Assembly: GCA_905234125.1 (NCBI GenBank) | Contig: CAJOGQ010000013.1 | Location: 1 to 48,213 of the forward strand | Origin: an uncultured Bacteroidaceae bacterium | Lineage (GTDB): Bacteria > Bacteroidota > Bacteroidia > Bacteroidales > Bacteroidaceae | Reading direction: 5' to 3' | Length of the DNA stretch: 48,213 nt | In this document: positions 8,227-17,240 of the stretch, piece by piece | Layout: each line of letters opens with the position of its first letter | How positions within the stretch are numbered: position 1 is the stretch's first letter | The notes under the pieces: model-generated | Databases searched by the model: none | What the model was told of the DNA's origin: nothing | The model's input: only the letters and a program-made list of their open reading frames with translations | Program-made: the position numbers and the translations under genes

Positions 8227-10569
8227 ATGAAGGCATTACGATACATATTATATATATATATAGTGGGCATGATCGTGGCATGTTCCACCACCTCCCATCT
8301 GCCAGAAGGGGAAACGCTTTACACGGGTGTGAAGAAAATGAAGGTGCATGACCAGAAGGGAACGATGGCTGAAGATTTGGCAGTGACGGAAGTGAAGGCA
8401 GCGTTGGCTTACAAGCCCAATGGTTCTCTCTTGGGCAGTTCGTCCAAGCGCAGTCCCCTCCAGGTGGGTCTCTGGATCTACAACGCCTATGTTGATAAGC
8501 CGCGCACGGGATTCAACAAATGGATGTTCAACTCCTTTGCTGGCACCCCGGTCACCATCTCCAGCGTGTCGCCTGAGACGCGCACCAAAGTGGCATCGAA
8601 CATCTTGCAAAACTACGGATACTTCCGTGGTTCTGTTGATTACAGTCTCATCGACCAGCGTAAACCTCGTACACAACGCATCGCCTACGACATCCATCTG
8701 GGTGAGCCTTACCTCTATGACAGCATTCGCTATGCCTTCCGCGACAGCATTCAGGACAGCATCCTTCGTGCCACAGAAAAGGAAGCATACCTTCATCGGG
8801 GTGATCAATTCTCCACACTGAACCTCACCAATGAGAAAGATCGCATCGTCGATGCCTTCCGTAACAACGGTTTGTATTACTATCGTCCTGATTACATCAA
8901 CTACTTTGCCGATTCCACCAATATCCCCTATCGTGTAAAGTTGCTCGTGGCGCCTGACTTAGACATGCCTGATGTGGCATATCGTCAGTTCTATTTCGGC
9001 AACACAAGTGTTTATATTCGTCAGAGCCGCACCAATACAGCCAACCGACAACGTCGTAGAGACAGATCCATCAACGTGTTTAATGACTCCATTCAGCGAC
9101 GTCGGCTGAAGATTGCCTATCAGGGTGACCGCATCCCCGTTGCCGAACGAGTGATGATGAAGAACTTCAAGTTCCATCCCAGACAGATGTTCAACCAGTC
9201 CCGTGTCGACCAGACACTGACCAACCTTCATCGCATGGACATCTTCTCAAATGTCAGGTTCACCTTTACTCCTCGCGACACTACAGGTGTCAATGACACC
9301 ATCGACACCCGTCTCGACCTGACGATGGACCGACTCATCAATGCCGAGACAGATTTCAGTGTCACCTATAAGTCCAACTCACAGATTGGTCCTGCTGGAG
9401 GTATCACCATTTCCAAGCGAAATGCCTTCCGCCATGGCGAGACCTTCTCAGTGGGACTTCGAGGCAGTTACGAATGGACAACACGCAAGATGTATGGTGA
9501 GGATGAACGTATCAACTCCTATTTGGCAGCATTAGACGTCTCCCTGTCCTATCCCTGGATTGCCTTCCCTTGGCTCAACAAGCGCTTCTACAAATACTCC
9601 ACTGCCACTCAATTCAAATTCACCATAGAGCAGCGTAAACGAGCCTATTTCTATCGTTTGATGTCTTCCTCCATCGAGGCTGGCTACGACTTCCAGACAT
9701 CCCGTTCGTGGAGCCATCGGCTCATCCCTCTCACGGTCACCTACAACAAGATGCAGAACAGCACAGAAAGGTTTGATTCCATCTTCTTTTTCAATCAAGC
9801 CCTCTACATGTCTCTGCAAGATGTCTTCGTCCCTGCACAGCAATACACCATCATTTATGACAACACGTGGAACAATCGCATTCGTCACACGATGCACTTT
9901 GAGGGATCGGTGAAGCAATCGGCCAACTGCCTCAACCTCATCAATGCAATGCTGGGGTTCGACTATTACAAGAAGGATAAATTGCTGCTTTCCACCCCCT
10001 ATTCCCAGTTCCTCAAATTCAACTTCCAGCTCAAGAACATTTTCCACCTCACAGAGAAGACCTCCATCGCCACCCGCGTGCAGTTGGGAGCCATCTGGTC
10101 ATACGGCAATTCCGACTATGCGCCCTACAACGAACTCTTCTATGTGGGTGGTGCCAACAGCGTACGTGCCTTCCCGCTCCGTAGCATTGGTCCAGGACGT
10201 TTCCACGACGACTGGCTGGATATCTATCTGGCTCAGACGGGCGACATCAAGTTTGAGATGAATGTCGAATACCGTTTCCCCATCATCAATGCCTTCCAAG
10301 GTGCTCTCTTCGTCGATGCAGGAAACGTGTGGCTCATGCGTGAAGATGACTATCAGGTGGGTGGCAAGATAGGGGATGGCGGATTTTTCAACACGCTTGC
10401 CGTCGGCACAGGATTCGGCATTCGCTACAACCTCGATTTCCTCATCCTCCGACTCGACCTCGGACTCGGAGTCCATTTGCCTTACGACACAGGTAGATCC
10501 GGCTACTACAATATCCCCAAGTTCAAGGACGCCCAAACCCTCCACTTCGCTGTCGGCTATCCCTTCTGA
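8227..10569 (+). CDS. tamL: TamL: lipoprotein BamA/TamA-family outer-membrane protein
   Basis: A 780-residue Omp85-family protein. It starts with a lipoprotein signal (lipobox VACS, Cys19), then POTRA-like repeats. The C-terminal 16-stranded surface-antigen barrel contains the conserved patterns EFYVGGANSVRAFPLR-like (LFYVGGANSVRAF) and FVDAGNVW. Lipid-anchored TamA-like proteins paired with TamB are known in Bacteroidetes as TamL. The frame is open upstream to 8056 inside tamB, but the ATG at 8227 gives the signal peptide and sits four bases past the tamB stop, so I use it. A rho-independent terminator follows at 10617. Confidence 0.9.
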   Translation: MKALRYILYIYIVGMIVACSTTSHLPEGETLYTGVKKMKVHDQKGTMAEDLAVTEVKAALAYKPNGSLLGSSSKRSPLQVGLWIYNAYVDKPRTGFNKWMFNSFAGTPVTISSVSPETRTKVASNILQNYGYFRGSVDYSLIDQRKPRTQRIAYDIHLGEPYLYDSIRYAFRDSIQDSILRATEKEAYLHRGDQFSTLNLTNEKDRIVDAFRNNGLYYYRPDYINYFADSTNIPYRVKLLVAPDLDMPDVAYRQFYFGNTSVYIRQSRTNTANRQRRRDRSINVFNDSIQRRRLKIAYQGDRIPVAERVMMKNFKFHPRQMFNQSRVDQTLTNLHRMDIFSNVRFTFTPRDTTGVNDTIDTRLDLTMDRLINAETDFSVTYKSNSQIGPAGGITISKRNAFRHGETFSVGLRGSYEWTTRKMYGEDERINSYLAALDVSLSYPWIAFPWLNKRFYKYSTATQFKFTIEQRKRAYFYRLMSSSIEAGYDFQTSRSWSHRLIPLTVTYNKMQNSTERFDSIFFFNQALYMSLQDVFVPAQQYTIIYDNTWNNRIRHTMHFEGSVKQSANCLNLINAMLGFDYYKKDKLLLSTPYSQFLKFNFQLKNIFHLTEKTSIATRVQLGAIWSYGNSDYAPYNELFYVGGANSVRAFPLRSIGPGRFHDDWLDIYLAQTGDIKFEMNVEYRFPIINAFQGALFVDAGNVWLMREDDYQVGGKIGDGGFFNTLAVGTGFGIRYNLDFLILRLDLGLGVHLPYDTGRSGYYNIPKFKDAQTLHFAVGYPF

Positions 10570-10616
10570 CGTCTTCTGGCGCAAACGCCCGTAAAACGAC
10601 AAACGACAAAAACGAC

Positions 10617-10654
10617 AAAATCGAGAAATGACGTTAGCCATTCCTCGATTTTTC
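10617..10654 (+). terminator. Rho-independent terminator after tamL
   Basis: AAAATCGAG and AAATG pair with CATTC and CTCGATTTTT around an eight-base loop, followed by a T-rich run. It closes the mdh-tamB-tamL run. Confidence 0.8.
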
Positions 10655-10693
10655 TTTTACGACCTTTCACTTCTCTTCACCTGAGGAAGGAAG

Positions 10694-10912
10694 TCACATC
10701 ATGTTCAATGCCACATAGAACATGGCATACTCCAACTTGTAGTTGCTTTCTATCCAACACATCGTAGAAGCAAGTCCATAGAGCACCATAGGCGACTGTT
10801 CGTGAGGCTTAAAATCCTTGGCTGAGAACTGATATTCCAAGCCAACCTTGGTTTGCTCAGTGATGTCGGACGAGTTGGTCAAACACTTGCCTACAGTCCA
10901 ATATAATTCTCA
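10694..10912 (-). pseudogene. C-terminal gene fragment, no start codon
   Basis: On the minus strand, a 72-codon frame runs from just after a stop at 10910-10912 to a TGA at 10694-10696. It lacks an ATG near its beginning; the first internal start is a TTG at 10882. The encoded text (SAKDFKPHEQSPMVLYG, ASTMCWIESNYKLEYAMFY) looks like real protein, not a shadow frame, but I do not recognise the family. It lies in an otherwise empty 500-base interval between tamL and gpmI. A truncated gene is the simplest reading; a short real gene starting at TTG is possible. Confidence 0.4.
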
Positions 10913-11009
10913 TATTGTCCATTTGTATTAATTGTTATTTGAGAATTGGGAGTACTATAGGCCTGGTGCCTTTTCCGCAGAAACGTGGCCACTTTATTTA
11001 AATCATTTT

Positions 11010-11041
11010 TTTGTCGAGACGGATAAAAAATCGTATCTTTG
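11010..11041 (+). promoter_or_regulatory. Promoter of gpmI
   Basis: TTTG at 11010-11013, 20 bases, then TATCTTTG at 11034-11041 gives an ideal Bacteroidetes promoter. It places the transcript start about 20 bases before the ATG at 11071. The mRNA therefore includes the whole lipoprotein signal region of the gene. Confidence 0.75.
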
Positions 11042-11070
11042 CACTTGTAACGTATAAATAAACGACGAAA

Positions 11071-12762
11071 ATGGCACGAGAAGACAGAAACATATTAATG
11101 AAGATGAAGAAGAATGGCTGGAATATGAAGGCAGCGATTAGTGCCGCCATCATTGCAATTTGTGGATTTTGCGTGCCGACGGCATGTTCGTCGAACGATG
11201 ATAATCCCGGAACGAAGGAAGACGACAACGCCAAGAAGGCGCTGCTGATTATTCTCGACGGGTGGGGAATCGGTGACAAAGGCGAGGGCGACGTGATTTA
11301 TCAGACAGCCACGCCTTACATCGACTACTTGTACGCCAACTATCCGCACGCCGAGTTGCAGGCTTCGGGAGCCTACGTAGGGCTGCCCGACGGACAGATG
11401 GGAAACTCGGAGACGGGGCACCTGAACATCGGAGCCGGGCGCGTCGTTTATCAGGATCTGGTGAAGATCAACCGCGCCTGTGCCGACAATTCCATCATGG
11501 AGAACCCAGAGGTGAAGTCAGCGTTCGGCTATGCAAAGGCCAACGGCAAGAGCGTTCACCTGATGGGCCTGACTTCGACCGGTGGCGTTCATGCCTCGTT
11601 CGACCATCTGCTGAAACTCATCGACATCGCCAAGGCGTATGGTATTGCGAACTGCTACCTGCACTGCTTCATGGACGGCCGTGATACCGACCCCAGATCG
11701 GGCAAGGGTTTCATTGCCGACTTGCAGCAGTACGTGGACGAGGCGGGCGTAGGCGCTATCGCATCTGTCATTGGCCGTTACTACGCCATGGACCGCGACA
11801 AACACTGGGACCGCATCAAGCTGGCGTACGACCTGCTTGTGCACGGCAAGGGTCGCCAGGTGACCGACATGGTGGAGGGCGTGCAGTCGTGCTACGACAC
11901 GCACACGGAGGATCATAAGAACACCGACGAGTTCATGGAGCCGCTGGTCAACAGCACCGTCGACGGGCGCATCAAGGAGGGCGACGTGGTCATCTTCTAC
12001 AACTACCGCAGCGACCGCGCCAAGGAACTGACCATCGTGCTCACGCAGCAGGATATGGAGGAGCAGGGTATGATGACCATCCCCAATCTCCAGTACTACT
12101 GCATGACGCCCTACGACGACGCCTTCACTGGCCTGCACATCCTCTTCCCCAAGGAGAACGTGCAGAACACCCTCGGCGAATACATCGCCAGCAAGGGTCT
12201 GAAGCAATTGCATATCGCCGAGACAGAGAAATATGCCCACGTGACCAGTTTCATCAATGGCGGCCGCGAAGAGCCGTTCGAGGGTGAAGACCGCATTCTG
12301 GTTGCCTCGCCCCAGGTGGCCACCTACGACCTGAAGCCCGAGATGTCGGCCATCGAAGTGAAGGATAGGCTGGTCGAGGCGCTCAAGACCGACAAGTACG
12401 ACTGGATAGTGGTGAACTTCGCCAACAGCGACATGGTGGGGCACACTGGTGTCTATACAGCCATCGGGTCAGCCGTGAAGACGATTGACCAGTGCCTGAA
12501 CGAGGTGGCGGAAACGGCCAAGAGGATGGGCTATGAGACCATCATCACCGCCGACCACGGCAATGCCGACCATGCCCTCAATGCCGACGGCACGCCCAAC
12601 ACGACGCACTCCGTCAATCCCGTTCCTTTCATCTATGTGACAGAGAACAAGAACGCGAAAGTGCAGAGCGGTGTCCTGGCCGACGTGGCCCCATCCATTC
12701 TCCACATCATGGGGCTGGAGCAACCCAAGGAGATGACGGGTAAGTGTCTGATTAAAAAGTAA
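11071..12762 (+). CDS. gpmI: 2,3-bisphosphoglycerate-independent phosphoglycerate mutase with lipoprotein signal
   Basis: A complete iPGM, which interconverts 3- and 2-phosphoglycerate in glycolysis and gluconeogenesis using two metal ions and a phosphoserine intermediate. The metal-binding LDGWG motif is at 62-66, the catalytic Ser at 113 in [13 protein letters not shown], and ADHGNAD lies near the C-terminus. The oddity is the N-terminus. About 55 residues precede the usual enzyme start, with a basic segment, a hydrophobic core ([13 protein letters not shown]) and a lipobox PTAC (Cys39). SSNDDNPG follows, resembling the acidic tag that sends Bacteroidetes lipoproteins to the cell surface. 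The promoter at 11010-11041 shows this segment is transcribed. Alternative ATGs at 11098, 11104 and 11125 all keep the signal. A cytoplasmic isoform would need an internal start after it, and none is obvious. Confidence 0.9.
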   Translation: MAREDRNILMKMKKNGWNMKAAISAAIIAICGFCVPTACSSNDDNPGTKEDDNAKKALLIILDGWGIGDKGEGDVIYQTATPYIDYLYANYPHAELQASGAYVGLPDGQMGNSETGHLNIGAGRVVYQDLVKINRACADNSIMENPEVKSAFGYAKANGKSVHLMGLTSTGGVHASFDHLLKLIDIAKAYGIANCYLHCFMDGRDTDPRSGKGFIADLQQYVDEAGVGAIASVIGRYYAMDRDKHWDRIKLAYDLLVHGKGRQVTDMVEGVQSCYDTHTEDHKNTDEFMEPLVNSTVDGRIKEGDVVIFYNYRSDRAKELTIVLTQQDMEEQGMMTIPNLQYYCMTPYDDAFTGLHILFPKENVQNTLGEYIASKGLKQLHIAETEKYAHVTSFINGGREEPFEGEDRILVASPQVATYDLKPEMSAIEVKDRLVEALKTDKYDWIVVNFANSDMVGHTGVYTAIGSAVKTIDQCLNEVAETAKRMGYETIITADHGNADHALNADGTPNTTHSVNPVPFIYVTENKNAKVQSGVLADVAPSILHIMGLEQPKEMTGKCLIKK

Positions 12763-12780
12763 TGGTTTCTAAAAAAACAC

Positions 12781-12810
12781 CTAACACCTCTAACACCTCT
12801 AACACCTAAC
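12781..12810. repeat. Three perfect 9-bp tandem repeats (CTAACACCT)
   Basis: Three exact copies of CTAACACCT at 12781-12807, with partial units on both sides, just after gpmI. It is a short intergenic tandem repeat with no coding role seen. Confidence 0.8.
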
Positions 12811-12882
12811 GTTGCATATTTAGCCGCCTCCAAGGCATCTTTGGCGCATATTTATGCACGACAGGAGGCTCCTCATAACAGA

Positions 12883-12929
12883 GGGACGGTTCTTTTGTTA
12901 TCGTGCTGTGATAACGAAAGAACCGTCCC
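12883..12929. repeat. REP-like palindrome, 20-bp arms
   Basis: Two 20-base arms (12883-12902 and 12910-12929) are reverse complements with a single T/C difference that still allows a G-U pair. They flank a seven-base loop. The core GGGACGGTTCTTT resembles palindromes found scattered in many bacterial genomes near Y1/REP-associated tyrosine transposases. It lies between the convergent genes gpmI and plsC. It has no T-run, so it is not a typical intrinsic terminator. Confidence 0.75.
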
Positions 12930-13053
12930 CGTGTATGTTCCGAAGTCCTAAGTGTGAGTCTATCACAGAGGACAGAATAGAGTCGAATTTGTCCAAAACG
13001 AAAAATATTCCACCAAAAGCGGTGATTTTCTCAGATTTTAAGAATCTTGTGAG

Positions 13054-13779
13054 TTATTTGTACTTCTCGTCCAGACCATCGTGTATGACGTCATAGACTT
13101 CCTGCATGATGGCTTTGGTTTGTTTGCCTTGACGAGCCTCGGCGGTGATGGGCTTGTGGATGGTGAGCGTGACGGTGCCCATGTGGACGGACTTGTGGTG
13201 ACGGTTGAAGACGTCGAAGGAGCCGTTGATGGTGAGGGGGACGATGGGGATGCCAATCTCATTGGCGAGCATGAAGGAGCCGCGCTTGAAGGGGGACATC
13301 CGGCCAGTGTGGGTGCGGGTGCCTTCGGGGAAGATGACCATGGACATGCCTCCCTTGAGGGTTTCGCGCGATTGCTGTACGGCCTTGGAGATGCCGGAGA
13401 TGCCGTCGGCGAGGTAGATCTGCTTGGACTTGGCGCAGGCATAGCCGACGAAGGGAATCTTGCGCAGGTATTCCTTCATCATCCACTTGAAGTTGTGGCC
13501 GAGGTAGCCATAGACGAGGAAGATGTCGTAGTAGCCCTGGTGGTTGGCCAGGAAGACATAGCTCTCTTCTTTCTTGATGTTCTCGCGCCCCTTCACTTTC
13601 ACCTTCAGCAGGAAGAGCCAGAAGGCGCACTTGGCCCAGAACTTGGGCAGGTAGTAGGCCACGTGGTCGGTGTCGCCGAGGAAGCCGGCAATGATGACGG
13701 TGGTGGACACGATGATGGTTATCACCACAAAGATGGGCAGGGCGATGAGGAAGGAGTAGAGGGTGTAGAGAAATTTCAT
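13054..13779 (-). CDS. plsC: 1-acyl-sn-glycerol-3-phosphate acyltransferase
   Basis: Makes phosphatidic acid by acylating lysophosphatidic acid at the inner membrane. It has two hydrophobic segments at the N-terminus (about residues 8-33 and 51-60), the catalytic HX4D motif (His80 to Asp85 in NHQGYYD), and the acceptor motif FPEGTR at 150-155. The length of 241 residues is normal for PlsC. It is the last gene of a minus-strand run starting at 18050, four bases after the metallophosphoesterase stop. Confidence 0.9.
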   Translation of the reverse strand: MKFLYTLYSFLIALPIFVVITIIVSTTVIIAGFLGDTDHVAYYLPKFWAKCAFWLFLLKVKVKGRENIKKEESYVFLANHQGYYDIFLVYGYLGHNFKWMMKEYLRKIPFVGYACAKSKQIYLADGISGISKAVQQSRETLKGGMSMVIFPEGTRTHTGRMSPFKRGSFMLANEIGIPIVPLTINGSFDVFNRHHKSVHMGTVTLTIHKPITAEARQGKQTKAIMQEVYDVIHDGLDEKYK

Positions 13780-13783
13780 GTTT

Positions 13784-14986
13784 CTATTTTTTTTGTAATG
13801 TTATCACATTGATTTCTGGCCATGCGCCGAAGCGGAAGGGGAACATGACGGCACCGATGCCGTCGCTAACGTTAAGAAGCTGGTTCCCTTCGGAGTAGGC
13901 GCCTGACCATTCACGATAGACGTGGGCGACGGGCGACCATCCGAAGACCTTGAACTGTCCGGCGTGGGTGTGGCCGGAGAGGGTGAGCTGGATGGCGGTC
14001 TGGGGCAGGATGTTGCGTCGCCAGTGGGTGGGGTCGTGGCTGAGGAGCACGGTGAAGCAGTTGCGCTTGAGCCCCTTCATGGTCTTGGGTAGGTCGCCGA
14101 GGGCAGGGAAGGGGGGACGCCCGTCGTTCTCCACGCCGGCAATGACGAGGGAGTCGGTGCCCCGGCGGATGATGCGGTGGTCGTTGAGCAGGAGTGTCCA
14201 TCCGTAGTCGCGGATGCGTCGCTGGAGCTCCATGACGTCGGCCTCGCGCTCGGCCTCGGTGGGGTAGTGGAGGTACATGCTGTAGTCGTGATTGCCCATC
14301 ACGGCATAGACGCCGTCGGGGGCATGAAGCCGATTCAGTTCCCGTCGGAAACCATCCAGCTCGGCGCTCTGGTGATTGACGAGGTCGCCCGTGAAGACGA
14401 TGGCGTCGGCCTGCTGGTCGTTGATGAGATTGACGATGGTCTTCACGTCGTCCTCATGGCCATCGCGCATGGTGCCGATGTGGAGGTCGGAGAACTGGAC
14501 GATGCGGTAGCCGTCGAACTGTTTCGGGAGGTCGGGGAAGCAGAAAGTCTGCTGATGGACGACGTAGCGGTTGCGCCCCCAGAAGTATCCGTAGGTGAGC
14601 AGGCTGAAGGCGAAGATGGCCAGCGCCATGCCGATGATGCGGACGCCCCGCACGAAGAGGCAGTCGTAGCCTTCGTCATCCTTCTTGCCGCCCGTGACGA
14701 GCTTGTTGATGCCCTGTCCGATGCCGTCCACAATCATGAAGAGGGCCTTCGGCGCACAGAGGGCGAGGAAGCAGTACATGAACATGCTGACCCATGGCTG
14801 GTGCTCGGGTCGCATATCGCCAGAGCCCATGATGATGCCGGCGGAAATGGCGAGCGCGATGGATGGCATCCACCATAGCAAGCGGAGCCAACGCTGGCAG
14901 GTCCATCGACGGATGTACATCAGGTAGATGTAGAGGTCGGGCAGAATCAGCAGGATGATGATCAGTAGGAGTATTCTCAGCAACAT
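13784..14986 (-). CDS. Membrane-anchored calcineurin-like metallophosphoesterase
   Basis: 400 residues. The N-terminal 135 residues hold about four hydrophobic segments. The rest is a dinuclear-metal phosphoesterase domain with all five blocks: SDLH (D167, H169), GD (200-201), GNHD (231-234), LSHDP, and GHTHAGQ. This layout matches YkuE/YaeI-like membrane phosphoesterases, some of which act on UDP-diacylglucosamine (LpxG-type) or phospholipid headgroups. The substrate cannot be read from the sequence; its place beside plsC and a polyprenol-phosphate mannosyltransferase suggests an envelope lipid role. Confidence 0.85.
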   Translation of the reverse strand: MLLRILLLIIILLILPDLYIYLMYIRRWTCQRWLRLLWWMPSIALAISAGIIMGSGDMRPEHQPWVSMFMYCFLALCAPKALFMIVDGIGQGINKLVTGGKKDDEGYDCLFVRGVRIIGMALAIFAFSLLTYGYFWGRNRYVVHQQTFCFPDLPKQFDGYRIVQFSDLHIGTMRDGHEDDVKTIVNLINDQQADAIVFTGDLVNHQSAELDGFRRELNRLHAPDGVYAVMGNHDYSMYLHYPTEAEREADVMELQRRIRDYGWTLLLNDHRIIRRGTDSLVIAGVENDGRPPFPALGDLPKTMKGLKRNCFTVLLSHDPTHWRRNILPQTAIQLTLSGHTHAGQFKVFGWSPVAHVYREWSGAYSEGNQLLNVSDGIGAVMFPFRFGAWPEINVITLQKK

Positions 14987-15033
14987 GGGCAGAAGATGTT
15001 AAATGGCAAATGTAAAATGTAAAATGTGTGATG

Positions 15034-15879
15034 TCAAAGGGTCAGTCCTTGGAGGTATCGCCGGACTTCTTCGGGTGGGAGATTCCTCCGCAGGGCGTAG
15101 TTGGCGAGCTGGTCGGGGCCAATCTTTCCGACGGAGAAGTAGTGTGCCTGCGGGAGGCTGATCATGAGTCCACTCACGGAGGCGTGGGGTTGCATCATGG
15201 CGGACGAGGTCAGGGTCACGCCGATGCTCCGGAACCCGATGAGGCGGTCGAGCAGGAAGTTGATGGAGATGTCGGGCAGGCAGGGATAGCCCACGGCAGG
15301 CCGGATGCCCTGAAATGCCTCCCGATGCAGTTCCTCGATGGTCAGATGCTCGTCGGGCGCATATCCCCACAGAGTCTTGCGCACCTCCTCGTGCAGTCGC
15401 TCGGCTCCTGCTTCGGCCAGTCGGTCGGCCAGCGTCTGGAGGAGCATCTGGTTGTAATTGTCGTCGGGGAAGGTCTTTCCCACGTCGATGCTGGTGGAGG
15501 TGGCAAAGATGCCTATCTTGTCTTGTCGAACGTTTTTGTATGGACGGACGAAGTCGCTCAGGCAGAGGCATTGTCCGTTGGCATCGGGCACTTGCTGGCG
15601 CAACATGGGCAGATGGACGGGCTCTCCGCAGGGATGGCTCTGACCACATTCGCAGGGTCGCATGGGCTGAACCACGATGTCGTCCCCTTCGCTCCATGCC
15701 GGAAATATTTCCACTACCGCCTTCACCTTCAAGTAGGGTTGCAGACGCTGAAGCATCTTCTGGGCTTCGTCGCTGAGGCGTCGCCCCTCCTCCGACTGCT
15801 GTGGCACAGACCATGCGTGGAAGAAGTACACCCAGTTGATGTAGTCTTTCAGGTCGCTGATGCGGTAGTCCTTTCTCAT
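15034..15879 (-). CDS. Stand-alone B12-dependent methionine synthase activation domain
   Basis: 281 residues matching the C-terminal AdoMet-binding reactivation domain of MetH (Met_synt_B12), which reductively remethylates inactive cob(II)alamin. Recognisable text includes GIFATSTSID, VGYPCLPDIS and MMQPHASVSGLMIS, as well as the terminal VGKIGPDQLANYALRR region. The homocysteine, folate and cobalamin modules of a full ~1200-residue MetH are absent, so it must act in trans on a separate synthase. The frame is open to 15942, but the ATG at 15879 lies 10 bases after the pyrC stop and starts the conserved part. A short AT-rich repeat (AAATGTAA units, about 15001-15027) follows it. Confidence 0.82.
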   Translation of the reverse strand: MRKDYRISDLKDYINWVYFFHAWSVPQQSEEGRRLSDEAQKMLQRLQPYLKVKAVVEIFPAWSEGDDIVVQPMRPCECGQSHPCGEPVHLPMLRQQVPDANGQCLCLSDFVRPYKNVRQDKIGIFATSTSIDVGKTFPDDNYNQMLLQTLADRLAEAGAERLHEEVRKTLWGYAPDEHLTIEELHREAFQGIRPAVGYPCLPDISINFLLDRLIGFRSIGVTLTSSAMMQPHASVSGLMISLPQAHYFSVGKIGPDQLANYALRRNLPPEEVRRYLQGLTL

Positions 15880-15889
15880 GGCTCCCGCG

Positions 15890-17230
15890 TTAGGGGTTGA
15901 ACTGCAGTTCCTTGCCTCGGATGCCATCCACCACCACGCCATCGCTGTAGGCGGTCAGTCCGTTGACGATGGTGCGTCGCACCCTCCATTTGAAGAAGCG
16001 CTCATCCATGGGTGTCCATCCGCACTTGGTATAGTATCGGCCTTCGCGCACCTGCCAGTTCGCCTCGGGATCCACCAGCGTCAGGTCAGCATAGTAGCCC
16101 GGACGGATGAAGCCCCTGTCCTTGATGTGGAACAGTTTGGCGGGGTTGTGCGACATCAGATCAGGGACGCGCTCGATGGGAAGCACGCCGTTCTCGCTCA
16201 GTTCCAGCATGGAAACCAACGAGAACTGAATCATCGGCATGCCGGATGCTGCCTTCAAGGCTCCCCCCAACTTCTCGCTCTCCAAATGAGGCGCATGGTC
16301 GGTCGCCACTATGTCGATGAGTCCGTTGGTCAGCGCTTCACGCAAGGCTGCACGGTCTTCTGGGGTCTTGATGGATGGGTTGCACTTGATGCGCGTGCCC
16401 AGTGTGTCGTAATCTTCGGTCGTGAACATCAAATGGGCAATGACCACCTCTGCCGTGATCCGTTTCTCCTCGATGGGCTTGCGCTCGAAGAGTTCCAGCT
16501 CCTTGGCTGTGGAGATGTGGGCGACATGGAGCCTCGCCCCTGTGTCCTTGGCCAGCTGAACAGCCAATGCTGACGACTCGTAGCAGGCCTCCACACTCCG
16601 GATGCGGGAATGGTAGCGCACGGGGAAGTCGTTCTGACCCTTGTAGCGCTTGCGGAAAGCTCGGATGTTGGCCTCGATGATGCTTGTGTCCTCGCAATGC
16701 GCCATCAGCAGAAGAGGCGAGGTGGCGAAGATGCGACGCAGGGACTCCTCACGATCCACGAGCATATTGCCCGTACTGCTTCCCATGAACACCTTGACGC
16801 CCGGTACACGATGGGGGTCGAGGCGTTGCAGCGTATTCACGTTGTCATTGGTGGCTCCGAAATAGAAAGAGTAGTTGACACGGCTGTTCTTGGCTGCACG
16901 CTGGAACTTGTCTTCCAGCAGGTCGAGGGTCGTGGTGGGCGGATTGGTGTTGGGCATCTCCATATAGGACGTCACGCCTCCAGCAGCGGCTGTCCGGCTC
17001 TCGCTGGCAATGTCGGCCTTGTGAGTCAGGCCTGGCTCACGGAAATGCACATGGTCGTCAATCACGCCAGGGAAGAGGTAGAGCCCTGTGGCGTCAATCT
17101 CCAAATCGTATGGCTGTGTGGAATCATCACCAGCAAACACCTGCTGAATCCTCTCGTCTTCTATCACCACAGAGCCGATGAACTTGCGTCCCTCGTTCAC
17201 GATTGTTGCGTTTCTGATAATTGTCTTCAT
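15890..17230 (-). CDS. pyrC: Dihydroorotase
   Basis: Amidohydrolase that cyclises carbamoyl aspartate to dihydroorotate in pyrimidine synthesis. The metal-binding DDHVHFREPG motif is near residue 58, followed by HKADIASESRTAAAGGVT and MPNTNP. GMSTG-like SSTGNML, two further metal His regions (MAHCED, LHVAHIST) and the catalytic ATDHAPH are also present. The length of 446 fits class I dihydroorotase (allantoinase-like). It is the second gene of a five-gene minus-strand operon, 10 bases from each neighbour. Confidence 0.92.
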   Translation of the reverse strand: MKTIIRNATIVNEGRKFIGSVVIEDERIQQVFAGDDSTQPYDLEIDATGLYLFPGVIDDHVHFREPGLTHKADIASESRTAAAGGVTSYMEMPNTNPPTTTLDLLEDKFQRAAKNSRVNYSFYFGATNDNVNTLQRLDPHRVPGVKVFMGSSTGNMLVDREESLRRIFATSPLLLMAHCEDTSIIEANIRAFRKRYKGQNDFPVRYHSRIRSVEACYESSALAVQLAKDTGARLHVAHISTAKELELFERKPIEEKRITAEVVIAHLMFTTEDYDTLGTRIKCNPSIKTPEDRAALREALTNGLIDIVATDHAPHLESEKLGGALKAASGMPMIQFSLVSMLELSENGVLPIERVPDLMSHNPAKLFHIKDRGFIRPGYYADLTLVDPEANWQVREGRYYTKCGWTPMDERFFKWRVRRTIVNGLTAYSDGVVVDGIRGKELQFNP

Positions 17231-17240
17231 GGGTTAGTCT

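Noticed and set aside
13081..13812. Long plus-strand frame opposite plsC
   Set aside because: Antisense shadow of a GC-rich gene; composition (runs of G, D, E, V) and lack of motifs are typical of reverse-strand artefacts.
15028..15900. Long plus-strand frame opposite the MetH activation-domain gene
   Set aside because: Shadow of a gene with clear family motifs on the minus strand.
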